Assembly (NCBI GenBank): GCA_032622095.1
Contig: CP136069.1
Coordinates: 84,714,958 to 84,778,957 of the forward strand
Reading direction: 5' to 3'
DNA length: 64,000 bases
From: Siphonodentalium dalli
Lineage: Eukaryota > Mollusca > Scaphopoda > Gadilida > Siphonodentaliidae
Part shown: in pieces, positions 1-10,360 of the stretch
Numbering within the stretch: position 1 is the stretch's first letter
How the letters are laid out: each line of letters starts with the position of its first letter
Notes under the pieces: generated by a model
What the model saw: the letters and a program-made list of their open reading frames with translations, nothing else
The model's database searches: none
What the model was told of the DNA's origin: nothing
Program-made: the position numbers and the translations under genes

Positions 1-60
1 AAGCAAATGTATGCTGCGGCGAGATACATGCTCGGTACGACATAATTCAATCTGGAGCCA

Positions 61-1160
61 CAGCCAAAGTACAAGAAAGACATGTTCCTGTGCAGAGTTG
101 CTGTCATAACTAGTCCAAAGTCTGACATCGAATTGGGTAATGCAGCGACTCGTTCAAAATCTCAGAAGGAAGCAGCCCGAGAAGACATAACCAAATAACT
201 GAATGGAAGTGATCAGAACAACATCATGGTCTTCACTGACGGGTCATCACTAGGAAATCCAGATCCAACTGGTGCAGCTGCTGTTATATATATCTAGATG
301 GCCTCAATTCAGAACCAGTTATACTGATAGAATCCGTTAGCAAGGATAGTATTAACTACCACGGCGAGATAAGAGGTCTGCTACTTGCCATAAACTTCAT
401 CGAGAAATGGATCACATCCAGAGGAGTTAGAAACAGCTGCATCATTTGTGATTGCCAATCAGCTATTGATGCAGTGACTGGTAACAGGCTTCCTGAGAAA
501 TATTTCCAAACCATAACAGAGTGCCGCAGGAAACTCAACACTATATACAGCAGTGGAGCGGATGTACATATATTAAATGGGTTGGAGGCCATATTAATAT
601 CAAGGGAAATGATGTAGCAGATGGTGCGGCTAAAGAGGCAGCACATGCATCAGAGATGATAGATTTGGAATTAAAAGAGACTGACAATACAGTGACAGAT
701 TTGAAGAAGGCCATGCAGAAAAATATAATGGTGAAATGGCAGTTTCAATGGTCAAATTTGCAAAAGGCACGCCACACTAAAGAGCTATTCCCCAATGTAG
801 TGGAGGCAGTAAAATATGTGAAGAACCATATCAGCGATGACGAACAGATACAACATAAAATGAACATATTGAGATCCGGACACTCCAGCTTGAAGGGACA
901 CATCGGGAAATTCATAAAGGATACCACCACAAGCTGTGAATGCGGTGACAAGGAAACGGTGTGCCATTTCATTCTGGAATGTCCATTGTATGCTGTCGAA
1001 AGGGAAGAAATGATAAATGAGATCGAGATGGGGTTCGTTCAGACTGAAGTACAGGTTGATAAAAGAATGATTAATGCCAGATCACTGATTGGAGATAGCT
1101 CTTATTTAAATATGACTATGCAGCAAATTATCCGGAAGGCGGTTCATGGCTTCCTTTCGG
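61..1160 (+). pseudogene. Decayed LINE ORF2 end: RNase H domain and C-terminal zinc knuckle
   Basis: This is the 3' part of a non-LTR retrotransposon polyprotein, broken by frameshifts. Frame 1 carries the first RNase H motif, VFTDGSS, at about 229-250, with stop codons near 199 and 295. Frame 3 (303 to about 550) carries the GEIRGL segment with the RNase H glutamate and then ICDCQSAIDA with a catalytic aspartate. Frame 2 (about 553-1160) carries KWVGGHINIKGNDVADGAA with the last RNase H aspartate, followed by a CxC...H...C knuckle (CECGDKETVCHFILEC) near 937-984. RNase H plus such a knuckle is typical of I-like and related LINE clades; the exact clade is uncertain. The reading frame stops at 1160 because another element has inserted there, and it resumes at 2921. 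It must be inactive. Confidence 0.85.
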
Positions 1161-1425
1161 GTACCTCGAAACAGTGCGCGGAACTGCGCAGAAGTGCGCG
1201 GAACTGCGCGGTACAAACAAAACAGTTATTATGCACGGGGAGTTGATTTAAAACATGTATATTAATGAAATATAGCAGTAGAAGGTCTTCAGTTACGAAT
1301 TTGCATGATCATTTTAACGTTTTATTAGAGAGAGTTAGTGGTAGAATCTAACGCGCACTGTTTCGAGAAAAGTTTACTGCGCTATATATATTCCGCGCAT
1401 TGTTTCGAGAAAAGCTTACTGCGCA
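1161..1425 (+). repeat. Left terminal inverted repeat of the 1.76-kb element
   Basis: This arm is the inverted counterpart of 2655-2920. Short GTGCGCGGAACTG-type motifs recur inside it, and the module CTGTTTCGAGAAAAG occurs twice (near 1360 and 1404), so the arm itself contains subrepeats. Confidence 0.8.
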
Positions 1426-1943
1426 GTTGTTACCAGAAAACTGAATGCGCGATGTCGGATTAATAGCCACAGTTACGTGATAAATTATATATTATAAAAC
1501 AATTTTTTAAAACTCCCATCAGCTTTTATCCGGGCTTTGGACCGGCAGACTTAAAATGTCAAAATGAAATTACCGGTGCCATATATGGCACCTCTTATCT
1601 CTCTCTGTTGATCGGTTATTATGTCAAGTAGTCTGTCCGCCAAGTCAGGTAATTTCAATATATCAGTCTCTATTTTGATCACATTGTTTAAACCTGCACA
1701 GTTATTATTAGTCAGTTTCGATTTCCTCATATGTTTCCAAATTTATTATTTATTGTTAAAATTCTGTTCGACGTGGAAAATAATCGATCAACGATTTTGG
1801 TGCTTTTTAAATTTAAGGCGTGAGTCTAGAGTGAATACCAGGAAAGTGGCTTCCCCGGGCTTCGTTAGATTGCGTGATGGGTGTGTCAAAAAGAGAGAGA
1901 GTTTGGTTTTGGAGTAATTACGTTTATTCCCAAATACGATTAA

Positions 1944-2070
1944 AGGTACTCAATTCGATAACACTCCTCTCAATTACTATTTCAATGGCTTCAGGGGCCA
2001 AAAATATTTGATTCGAGTCGAGGAAGCCACCCATCAAAGCTCAGATTTATTAGATATTGATTTTAGAAAT
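1944..2070 (+). repeat. Dispersed repeat shared with 12215-12330
   Basis: The stretch starting GGTACTCAAT and running through TATTTGATTCGAGTCGAGGA to TAGATATTGATTTT matches 12215-12330 in the same orientation, with the same order of motifs. It lies inside the 1.76-kb element, so it is part of that element or an older insertion in it. Confidence 0.6.
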
Positions 2071-2252
2071 CTATTATTTTTCATTATCGGGAATACTTGC
2101 TGTCCCAGAAGTTTGCCGAAAAAGTCGACCGACATACTCTCGATACTAAATTCCATCGAACAAAATGTAGCTATACAACACATTTTGGGCAACTATATAC
2201 GACATTTCACAGTCGTTCGCAATATTTTTGGATAATTAATCGATTCTAATAA

Positions 2253-2486
2253 CTAAAGTGACCTTTGATAAAATTTTGTTGTTGTTGGAATCTGTTGAGA
2301 TGGAGACACTCTGATCGGATTGAGTACCTTTAGTTGTGTTTTCAGTGGATTTAATTTGATTCTGCATTTGGAACACAATTTTTCTAGGCTATATATGAAC
2401 ACTTGATGTATACTAGTAGGGTCATTTGGGTATGAAATTGTCAGAGTCGACTTCATACTTAGGCTATACCCTGCAGATTTAATCAC
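2253..2486 (-). pseudogene. Short reverse transcriptase fragment of a LINE
   Basis: The minus-strand reading frame contains YPNDPT, which fits a decayed YADD catalytic box, followed at the expected distance by SLEKLCSKCRIKLNPLKTQ. The spacing and the pattern L..LC......LNP.KT match the region after the YxDD box in LINE reverse transcriptases. Only about 75 residues survive and the catalytic aspartates are altered (YADD to YPND), so this is a relic. It lies inside the 1.76-kb inverted-repeat element on the strand opposite the outer LINE, so it is a separate insertion. Confidence 0.5.
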
Positions 2487-2654
2487 TCAATAATCACTGC
2501 ATGATGGTTGTGTTGTTTCAACATTTTAACTTCACACATTTTCTACAGTGACATGCAGTAAGCTGTCACCTCTAATCAGTCTACCTCTATACTAGGCCTA
2601 TTACTAATTAAGACATGTAGGCTAAGTGTGGTCCCTAATCCGAAACCACGAGTA

Positions 2655-2920
2655 TGCTTTTCGTGAAACAATGCGCGGAAGATATTGAGCAGTAAGCTTT
2701 TCTCGAAACAATGCGCGGTAGATTCTACCACTCACTCTATCTCTCAAATACAAGTTAAAACGTTAAAATAACCTTACAAATTTGCAACTGAAGACTGTCT
2801 ACTACTATAGTTCATGTATTAAATCAACCCCCACCTGCCCCTGTGCATAATAACTGTTTCATTTGTACCGCACACTTCCGCGTAGTTCTGCACAGTTCCG
2901 CGCACTGTTTCGAGGTGCCG
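2655..2920 (-). repeat. Right terminal inverted repeat of the 1.76-kb element
   Basis: This is the reverse complement of 1161-1425 with scattered substitutions. It has the same order of modules: CGCGCACTGTTTCGAGG at the outer edge, a central AACTGAAGAC segment, and the CTCGAAACAATGCGCGG module at the inner edge. Confidence 0.8.
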
Positions 2921-2950
2921 TTCCTTTCGGTTACATTGAAAAGAATTTGA
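2921..2950 (+). pseudogene. Displaced C-terminus of the split LINE
   Basis: Codons from 2921 (TTC CTT TCG GTT ACA TTG AAA AGA ATT) end in TGA at 2948-2950 and continue the frame interrupted at 1160. The first three codons are the duplicated target site. The following bases to about 3060 would be LINE 3' untranslated sequence. Confidence 0.65.
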
Positions 2951-3124
2951 AAATCCGACCTTTCCGTTATGAAGTAGAGAGTATCAGTAATTGCAGTGAT
3001 AATACCTGAGGGAACACAGCACATGAGTTCTTATTCAACGGATAGTGAATAGCGGAAGTCAACAACAACTGGCGAAGCCAAGAAAATAGTAATTTCTAAT
3101 TTGTGAGCGTTATAGTTATACTAT

Positions 3125-3500
3125 AATATAGCTGAGGGGGTCACTCTCACCAAAAAAAGTGCTGAAGGGTACACACTACTACACAGGATTTTAAAATGTG
3201 TTGAAGGGTACACAGGTTTTGAAATCTCGTTTTAAATGACGTTTAGTATTCGTAATCGTATCTGCCATGATTTCTGTTACTGTTACTGTTAGACTCTAGA
3301 GAATGATTGTTTGCCTTCCAATGAACATTAAAATGAACAGAAAACAAACTGCTAATGGGCATCAGACTTTCATAAATACAGTTTTAGAAACGGTGTTAGT
3401 GCCAATCACAAACCCTGTGTACCGTTCAGCACATTTTCCAAACCCTGTGTACCCTAAGGCTTCACTGGCTTCAGCACTTTTTTTGGTGAGACTGTAGTCC
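3125..3500 (+). repeat. Dispersed repeat shared with about 25610-25800
   Basis: The motif TCACTCTCACCAAAAA, the phrase GTGCTGAAGGGT(A/G)CACA and the later segment AACAAACTGCT...GGGCATCAGACTTTCA all recur in the same order at about 25610-25800, inside an hAT-type element there. This copy also holds two extra ACCCTGTGTACC units near 3411 and 3442. Confidence 0.6.
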
Positions 3501-3509
3501 AACAAATTA

Positions 3510-4482
3510 GACTATTCGGATTAATACATATTTTAATATTTGGACATTTACGATTGTATTACTCCTTCTAGTCTAATAAAACAGCTGAAAATCAAGATTG
3601 CACAAATTTTGAAGCAGGTCAACACCAGTGACCACCGATATAACCCCTTCAAAATACCATTCTATCTGAAATTTTCTACAAATACATGAGTCTTACCTGT
3701 AGCGGAGATAGTATTCTTTATGTTCAAACATATATTGTGATATAAACGTTGTCAGAATTACAGATTTGTTAGTTTAATCTCGGAGTCGAAAACATATCAC
3801 CATTTTCAAATACAGACGATAATGATGACGTCACGCTTCTAAAATAAAGGCCACACAAATTGATTACTCGTGAAAATCAATATATGCCGTGCAGATATGG
3901 AAATATCAACTGGGTCAAATTGCTGGCATTTATAGATAGCACATTAGCGCCAAATGTTGTTTGTTTGATAAATAACAATAATAAGGGTCTGTTCGTCCGG
4001 TTTTGTTGACATTTTCATAATAGAAGTGTTCTTATCAAAATTATACCATTGATATTTTTGTACCAAAAATAAAGATGCCTTTTCTTAAGTAAACAATATT
4101 TGAAGGGATATGAAAATTATTTTATTAGTTTTGAAATTCAAATTGATTAACCGGTTAACCGGATGCTTGGTCTTTCAAGCTTTCCGGTATGTTTAGATTC
4201 GACGAGAGTATGATATGCATGGGTAATAGTTATTATTATTAGTCACTTATGTGGATTATATTCGTATTCCTGTGGATTTTCGTGTAAGTAAATCAGTTGT
4301 AATCGATGAATTCAACGACCACCTGCCCCATGAAATGTTCACAAGTCGAAAACTATGACCAAATTGTCACCAAAAGCCGGATTATATAGGTCTATGTTCG
4401 ATATTTTGGCATAAAACCAACACATTTCTAGTGATAAACAGATTAACTGAAACGGCACTATATTTTCGTTTGCCTGTTTATA
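3510..4482. other. AT-rich stretch without recognisable genes
   Basis: No coding frame, RNA gene or inverted repeat stands out here. It contains short AT-rich runs only. Confidence 0.5.
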
Positions 4483-4635
4483 AGGCCTAAAAAAAAAATA
4501 CCTTTGTTTCCCCTAACGGAGCTGAAAAATATAGGTGCGGGCGGGCGGGATTTTTTTTTTTTTTTTATTAATTTTTTAATTTTTTTAATCTCCCAAAAGT
4601 TCTCACTTTCCCATGTATATATACATGTCAGGTGT

Positions 4636-4735
4636 GATTTGAATGCTGGGAGCATCATATTATGATATTGGAAGGAGATCAGCAAGATTTGAATGCTGGG
4701 AGCATCATATTATGATATTGGAAGGAGATCAGCAA
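4636..4735 (+). repeat. Exact 50-bp tandem duplication
   Basis: Two adjacent identical copies of a 50-bp unit beginning GATTTGAATGCTGGGAGC occupy 4636-4685 and 4686-4735. Perfect identity in otherwise diverged DNA suggests a recent event or an assembly artefact. Confidence 0.9.
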
Positions 4736-4833
4736 GACACAACTTCACAAGGCATAAAATAGAATAGCATAGTATTTATTTGTATTTAAAATCACAAAGT
4801 ACAATAAAAAGTAAATATTCAATACCAATTCAA

Positions 4834-5103
4834 TCAAAAATATCCTATACCAACATATGCTACCATTTTCACTTTAAAAGTGTTTAAAATATCGCCAACA
4901 AAACACTCCTTTTCAACGTTAAACGTTTCCTTTGAATCCATGTCCAAACTACATTTAACGACAATGTTGTCCGCAAAACCTGTATGGTGTTCTTGAAACA
5001 CGTGTAAAAACTTCTTAGCATGTGAAACTACGGTAAATTTGTTTACCACGTCCATGAGAGAACATTTTAGAAACTTTAGCCCTAACACACTGCTGCTAAC
5101 CAT
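4834..5103 (-). CDS. Unrecognised 89-residue ORF with a downstream polyadenylation signal
   Basis: The frame starts with MVSSSVLGLKFLK at 5103 and ends at 4834. It could extend upstream to 5166, but that part lies inside the minisatellite palindrome. The protein is mixed in composition (KKFLHVFQEHHTGFADN in the middle), with no clear membrane segment, signal peptide or domain I recognise. On the same strand AATAAA lies at about 4770, some 60 bases after the stop, as for a terminal exon. It may be the last exon of a gene or transposon ORF whose upstream part was displaced by the palindrome, or a chance frame. No function is proposed. Confidence 0.25.
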   Translation of the reverse strand: MVSSSVLGLKFLKCSLMDVVNKFTVVSHAKKFLHVFQEHHTGFADNIVVKCSLDMDSKETFNVEKECFVGDILNTFKVKMVAYVGIGYF

Positions 5104-5150
5104 GGTTTGTGACGTACGGAAGCGTAGAGGCGCCAGATGAATTATATTGG

Positions 5151-5350
5151 TATCTTGCTGCAGCAAGTTAACTATCTTGCTGCAGCAGGTTACAATCTTG
5201 CTGCAGCAGGTTAGTTATCTTGCTGCCGAAACTGAGCTATCCTGCTGCAGCAAGTTACTATCTTGCTGCAGCAGGTTAATTATCTTGCTGCAGCAAGTTA
5301 GTTATCTTGCTGCAGCAAGTTAGCTATCCTGCTGCAGCAAGTTAGCTATC
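5151..5350 (+). repeat. 22-bp minisatellite, left array
   Basis: About nine units of the form ATCTTGCTGCAGCAAGTTAGCT stand head to tail. Each unit contains CTGCAG inside a short palindrome (TTGCTGCAGCAA), so even a single unit can pair with itself. Confidence 0.9.
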
Positions 5351-5352
5351 CC

Positions 5353-5640
5353 TACATACCTAGGGGCGCCTGCGGCGCATAAGATACTATGGGAGGCGGG
5401 ATGGGGTGGTGGGTGGGTACTACATACCTAGGGGTGCCTGCGGCGCATAAGATACTATGGGAGGCGGGATGGGGTGGTGAGTGGGTACTACATACCTAGG
5501 GGTGCCTGCGGCGCATAAGATACTATAGGCGGCGGGATGGGGTGGTGGGTGGCTACTACATACCTAGGGGTGCTTGCGGCGCATAAGATACTATGGGAGG
5601 CGGGATGGGGTGGTCAGTGGGTACTACATACCTAGGGGCG
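5353..5640 (+). repeat. 68-bp minisatellite, left array
   Basis: The phrase TACATACCTAGGGG begins at 5353, 5421, 5489, 5557 and 5625, an exact 68-base spacing. Each unit includes GCCTGCGGCGCATAAGATAC and a G-rich GGCGGGATGGGGTGGTG tract. Confidence 0.92.
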
Positions 5641-6060
5641 CCTCCCATAGTATCTTATGTGCCGCAGGCTCCCCTAGGTATGTAGTACCCACCCACCACC
5701 CCATCCCGCCACCCATAGTATCTTATGCGCCGCAGGCGCCCCTAGGTATGTAGTACCCACCCACCACCCCATCCCGCCTCCCATGGTATCTTATGCGCCG
5801 CAGGCACCCTATATGTATGTAGGGATAGCTAACGCGCTGCAGTTAGTGGTGGTGAGTGGGTACTACATACCTAGGGGTGCCTCCCATAGTATCATATGCG
5901 CCACAGGCGCCCCTAGGTATGTAGTACCCACCCACCACTCCATCTCGCCACCCATAGTATCTTATGCGCCGCAGGCGCCCCTAGGTATGTAGTACACACC
6001 CACCACCCCATCCCGCCTCCCATAGTATCTTATGCATCGCATGCGCCCCTATATGTATGT
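5641..6060 (-). repeat. 68-bp minisatellite, right array (inverted)
   Basis: These are the same 68-bp units in reverse complement, seen as CCTAGGTATGTAGTACC and CCACCACCCCATCCCGCC. Near 5850 a short piece reverts to the left-arm orientation (GGTGGTGAGTGGGTACTACA), which points to a rearrangement inside the array. Confidence 0.88.
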
Positions 6061-6430
6061 AGGGATAGCTAACTTGCTGCAGCAAGATAGATAACTTGCT
6101 GCATCAGGATAGCTAACTTGCTGCAGCAGGATAGCTTAACTTGCTGCAGAAAGATAACTAACCTGCTGCAGCAAGATAGTAACTTGCTGCAGCAGGATAG
6201 CTAACTTGCTGCAGCAAGATAACTAACCTGCTGCAGCAAGATAGCTAACTTGCTGCAGCAAGATAACTAACCTGCTGCTCAGTGCTGCAGCAAGATAGCT
6301 AACCTGCTGCAGCAAGATATTAACTTGCTGCAGCAGGATAGCTAACTTGCTGCAGCAAGATAGTAACTTGCTACAGCATGATAGCTAACCTGCTGCAGCA
6401 AGATAGTTATAACTTGCTGCAGCAAGATGC
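6061..6430 (-). repeat. 22-bp minisatellite, right array (inverted)
   Basis: About seventeen units of the form GATAGCTAACTTGCTGCAGC, the reverse complement of the left array, with a disturbed unit near 6270 (CTGCTGCTCAGTGCTGCAGC). Confidence 0.9.
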
Positions 6431-6479
6431 CAGTATAATTCATCTGGCGCCTCTACGCTTCCGTAGTGACGCCATGACA

Positions 6480-9400
6480 TAGGTGAATATTCCTGTTTTG
6501 ATGGAAGATTTTAGTGATGAGCCGATTGTCAAAAAGAGCCTTGCGCCGATTGCCGATTATTTGAGATCACAATCGGCCGATTCAGATTATTGAAATAATT
6601 ATACCAGAATATGTTATATGTGTTATATAATACTTAGAATTAGAAGTAAACAACAACCGTAGTAATATGCCAGTACACAGTATACATAAGTATACGTTTG
6701 GGTAAGTATATAGGTAGGTATGGGCGGACTTGTGATAGAATACAGGCACATATCCAGTATGATGTCCTGCAGAGGCTGTAGTACGGGGCCTCGGTGTATT
6801 TATTGTAATGTATTGTATCGACGAATCGACGATGCAATGCATTAACTTACCCATGTATTCTAGGCTATTCCACAACAAATAGTTTGAAAGTTTGATGTAG
6901 TCACGTGCATGACGACATATCCACGGCCCGTTTTTGATAACAATTCATCAAACGGAATTTTTCTTTGATCCCAATTCAAAGACATCACATCAAAGGAAAT
7001 GACCCGACTGAACTAGGTGCAAGTTACACCATGTTCATGTCAATTTCGCAGACACGATTTGATTGTCGATTTCGGCATGGTCATCAAAATAATCATTGGT
7101 GGTTACCTATACGTGACGTCACACGAGGCTGACTGGATGGAATGACATTGTCTTCGGCTATTTAAAGTTAATCATTAATGGAAAGTTGTGTTGGGTGAAA
7201 GACTTTGAAAATATTAATTAGATAGTAAAATTAATAAATAAATTTCTTTAATTCTTTTTAATATCTGACTATTAATGCTTGTACAGTTTTTATTCCTGCG
7301 TCCTGACAACTGATACACATGTTATAATATGCTCAATTTAATTGAACAAACAGTGAAGTCAGCTGCGCAATTAAATGTCACGTGACATGCACTTTCGGTT
7401 TCTACAGTTTATACCTGTTTTACGCTGTGTATACTATATAGATTTGTTGTGCTGCGTATGCATACATTTTGATTTTTTATAGTCTGACACACATAAATCA
7501 AAATGTCTACACGTTGACGAACAATAAAGTTACGTATCGGCGTACATGAGTCCCATGATATGTAATGTGTGTACATCATCATATACTTTATGATTACGCG
7601 CTATCACGGCGTCATCATCGCAGCCTGGCTCTAACCCAAAGTGTCGCGTTCTTCCCGGCGATCCCCACTGTAATATATTGTTCAAACATAGACCCAGGTA
7701 CGGCCGGTGTATTGAAGAGGAGATGGCTGTATATCAAGTTTGTGTTTGGTAAATCACTTTCCCCATGTTTAATGGTCATTTATTCAACAAAACATCGTCA
7801 TATTTAAAACAGTTTATTGTCTCGGCTCATCACTAAACGATTTAAACGAAAACGATGTATTTTTTTATTTTCCGTGGGCGCCACCATTTTACGAAATGCG
7901 TCCGGACGTCGAGTCATTAGAAACGGAGCCTATTATAAAGCGACGAACTGAGACAAACAGCGTCGGCAGCTATTTTATTTTATTTTCGAAAAAATAAAAT
8001 AAAAAATATTTTTTGGTGCGGGAGGTTTTAATAGGTGCGGGCGGGTTAGGGGAAACAAAGTTATTTTTTTTTTAGGCCTAATCGACATCGAGAAAAAAAT
8101 CCTGCCGTTCCGATGTTTACCGATTATTACCGCTTTTTCCAGTAAAATGAGAAAACGGTAAATCAACGTTCAAATAAACAGTTGTGTTAATGTTTTCTAC
8201 AGTAGTAATGGTAAGTATGGTCATCCTATTATATGTTTAAAAGAATATATGGTCATTAATACGGCGAATATGTGTACGTGTTTAAACGTATATTGTAAAA
8301 CTTGGAGATAAATTGAAGTATGTACCTGTACATACGCTACCGTACCGAAAATAGTTGCCTGACTGTGTTAAATTTGAAATTACACAATTGGCAATAGACC
8401 GGCATACATATAATATTATTATTGATACGGAAAACCTAAACATGCCTTAGCGCGCCGCACACGCGTACGATGCGATATATATCGTACGACAAATATCGGG
8501 CACCGGTTAAGCCTATATTGTAGGCTATATATAGATAAAATCGTAGCTTGTGCGGTGGAAAATCGCAGGACATTTTGTCGCACGATCGGCCTCGCAAAGA
8601 ATCAAATAATTTTGATTTTCTACGATCGAGTCGTACTATTTATTGGAAGTAGCCAATCATATTCAGTCGCTCGACTAAAATCGTACCGGTGCGCACACAG
8701 AGCTTACAAATATCACATCTGTGTGGCGGCTACAAATTATATAGAATAATTGAACTCGTATACATATATGCATTTTCGTAGCTGTGTCATTCTCAATTAT
8801 CAAAGCGAAGCTCGTTTTTATATGTATAAAATACAAGACCACGTGGCAGCGAATATATTCCCATCCGGTAATAAATTGCGCCCAAAATTGCATTTAGACG
8901 TCTGCTATGAAACTTCTAGCAATTTCGACGACGATGCTATATATATATGTGTGTTTATATATATCTCGATTTATCACTACAAATTTCACATTAAATATAT
9001 GACCACAGTAATACTCGCATATCAAAACAAATTAAACATGTTAGGCATAAACTGTCCAATTGTTGAAACTGAAGGCCTACTTGACACCCATCCACTATAG
9101 CTTTCCTTGCGTCTTTGTACTGTATGTGGCTCGACAGCCAGTTAGCGTTTTTATCTAGAGCTTATTACATATATACTTAATATATAGATGTGAACAGAAA
9201 TCATTCACTCCGAAAAATTATAAGGATATAGATCCCATAATGTCTATAAAAATCAGCCTGCTCCTACGTGGTCTGGAACAATGAAACTGCGAAATAAGTT
9301 TGGTGTGGCCTAATTTTTTTTAATGATTTCTGATCCTTTACGCATGCGCGTAATCTCAATACCGCGCGTAATCTCTCACGCAGACGATGTTGATATTTCT

Positions 9401-9480
9401 GACGTGTGCATTCTGATCAAATTTTAATGGATTAATAGTGACAAAAAAATTTCTAGTTAGTTCAGTCATGATACTAAACA
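6480..9480. other. AT-rich DNA without recognisable genes
   Basis: Open frames are short and none resembles a protein I know. The longest (about 8750-9100, +) has no recognisable motif and ATA/TAT-rich codon use. The right end of the possible 3.6-kb element falls at 8079. Confidence 0.45.
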
Positions 9481-9965
9481 TTCCAACAACAGGTATGTGT
9501 TTTTTATTTATGGTTTTATTTGTGTCATTGGACGTGAACAGTGTAAGTTAAAGCGGCATGCCCTTGCCAACTAAAAAATGTGGCTTCGTAGCGTTCAAAT
9601 TTTTCACGCCCATGGTTGGACGATGAGGGAGTAAGGCCACATAAATGTCCAAATATTAAAATAGGCCTTACTCCGAATCGTCTAATTTGTTGGACTAGTG
9701 AGACTGAAGCCATACTAGTAATAGTATGCCGTTATTGCGTTAACGGTTAATTCGGATTATCATTAATGACATTATGATTATGCATCTTTAATAACATACC
9801 CGAAACCACCAGATCTTCTAGGCATTCTGGATATATGATTACAAAGTATATAATTTATAATAAATCTAAATCTTTTACAGGACTATTACGCCAGAATTTT
9901 CCAACACATATGGCATGAAGGTCGTTTAACTTGAACTTAGTTCGCAGTTACATCGCGAGAGTTGC

Positions 9966-10110
9966 TATAAGCCAACCTTGTTGCCAAGCTTAGTGGTTAC
10001 GAAGTTAAAATTACTACAATAGAAGCACGACGGTTACGAAAATCTGAACATTTGTTTCAACACTATTTTCGCATGAATTATGCTTGAATACCATTACGTC
10101 GTTAATCGAG
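9966..10110 (+). repeat. Diverged inverted repeat, left copy (partner at 13985-14146)
   Basis: The segment GCCAACCTTGTTGCCAAGCT and the later CACTATTTTCGCATGA match the reverse complement of 13985-14146 in the same order, with many substitutions. The copies are about 4 kb apart and could be two insertions of one family or the ends of one old element. Confidence 0.55.
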
Positions 10111-10360
10111 TTTCTTGAATTAACGCAAATCAATAGCAAATATAGTGCTAATGCTTTATAGCTGGGTTAACTGGCATGATTATGATATGCTAATTTCCGG
10201 TGGGAGGGGGCTCATATACGTTTAGTACTTTTCGGGTATAATTCATAATAACAGTAATTTTATTGACACATACACAATGGATAGTTTATTTTATCATCTT
10301 GATTCAATCGCCACCGTGACTTGCAAAGACAAATTCACTGCTAAAAAAACAATAAGTATC

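Larger units (their letters stand above)
1151..2930. mobile_element. 1.76-kb DNA transposon with long terminal inverted repeats, inserted in the LINE
   Basis: The sequence TTCCTTTCGG occurs at 1151-1160 and again at 2921-2930, flanking about 1760 bases. The two ends are inverted copies of about 265 bp (1161-1425 and 2655-2920), starting with (G)GTACCTCGAAACAG on the left and GGCACCTCGAAACAG on the right. If the last two G are counted as element, the duplication is 8 bp (hAT-like); at 9-10 bp with long TIRs it would suit a Mutator-like element. The flanking LINE frame is continuous across the duplication: GFLS before, FLSVTLKRI and a stop at 2948 after. No complete transposase is visible, so it looks non-autonomous. 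Confidence 0.85.
5101..6478. repeat. Compound palindrome built from nested minisatellites
   Basis: The outer borders are inverted: TACGGAAGCGTAGAGGCGCC at about 5115 recurs as its reverse complement at about 6445. From outside in, each arm has a unique border of about 50 bp, an array of 22-bp units, and an array of 68-bp units; the symmetry centre is at about 5640. The right arm is longer (more 22-bp units). The order border, 22-mer, 68-mer, 68-mer inverted, 22-mer inverted, border is the architecture of fold-back transposons with repeat-filled termini, though no transposase or target duplication is visible. Confidence 0.85.
4483..8079. mobile_element. Possible 3.6-kb element bounded by 35-bp inverted repeats
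   Basis: AGGCCT followed by ten A, then TACCTTTGTTTCCCCTAAC (4483-4517), is repeated as a reverse complement at 8045-8079 with one mismatch. GGTGCGGGCGGG lies just inside both ends, but in the same direction at each. I see no clear target duplication. The pair may therefore bound one element holding the palindrome at 5.1-6.5 kb, or may be two separate insertions of one small repeat. Confidence 0.45.

Noticed and set aside
521-1246. 241-codon ORF as an intact gene
   Set aside because: It is only the last third of a LINE polyprotein; its upstream parts are in other frames and its final 28 or so codons belong to an inserted transposon.
5151-6430. CRISPR-like appearance of regular repeats
   Set aside because: Units are contiguous with no unique spacers, in a eukaryotic context; they are minisatellites.
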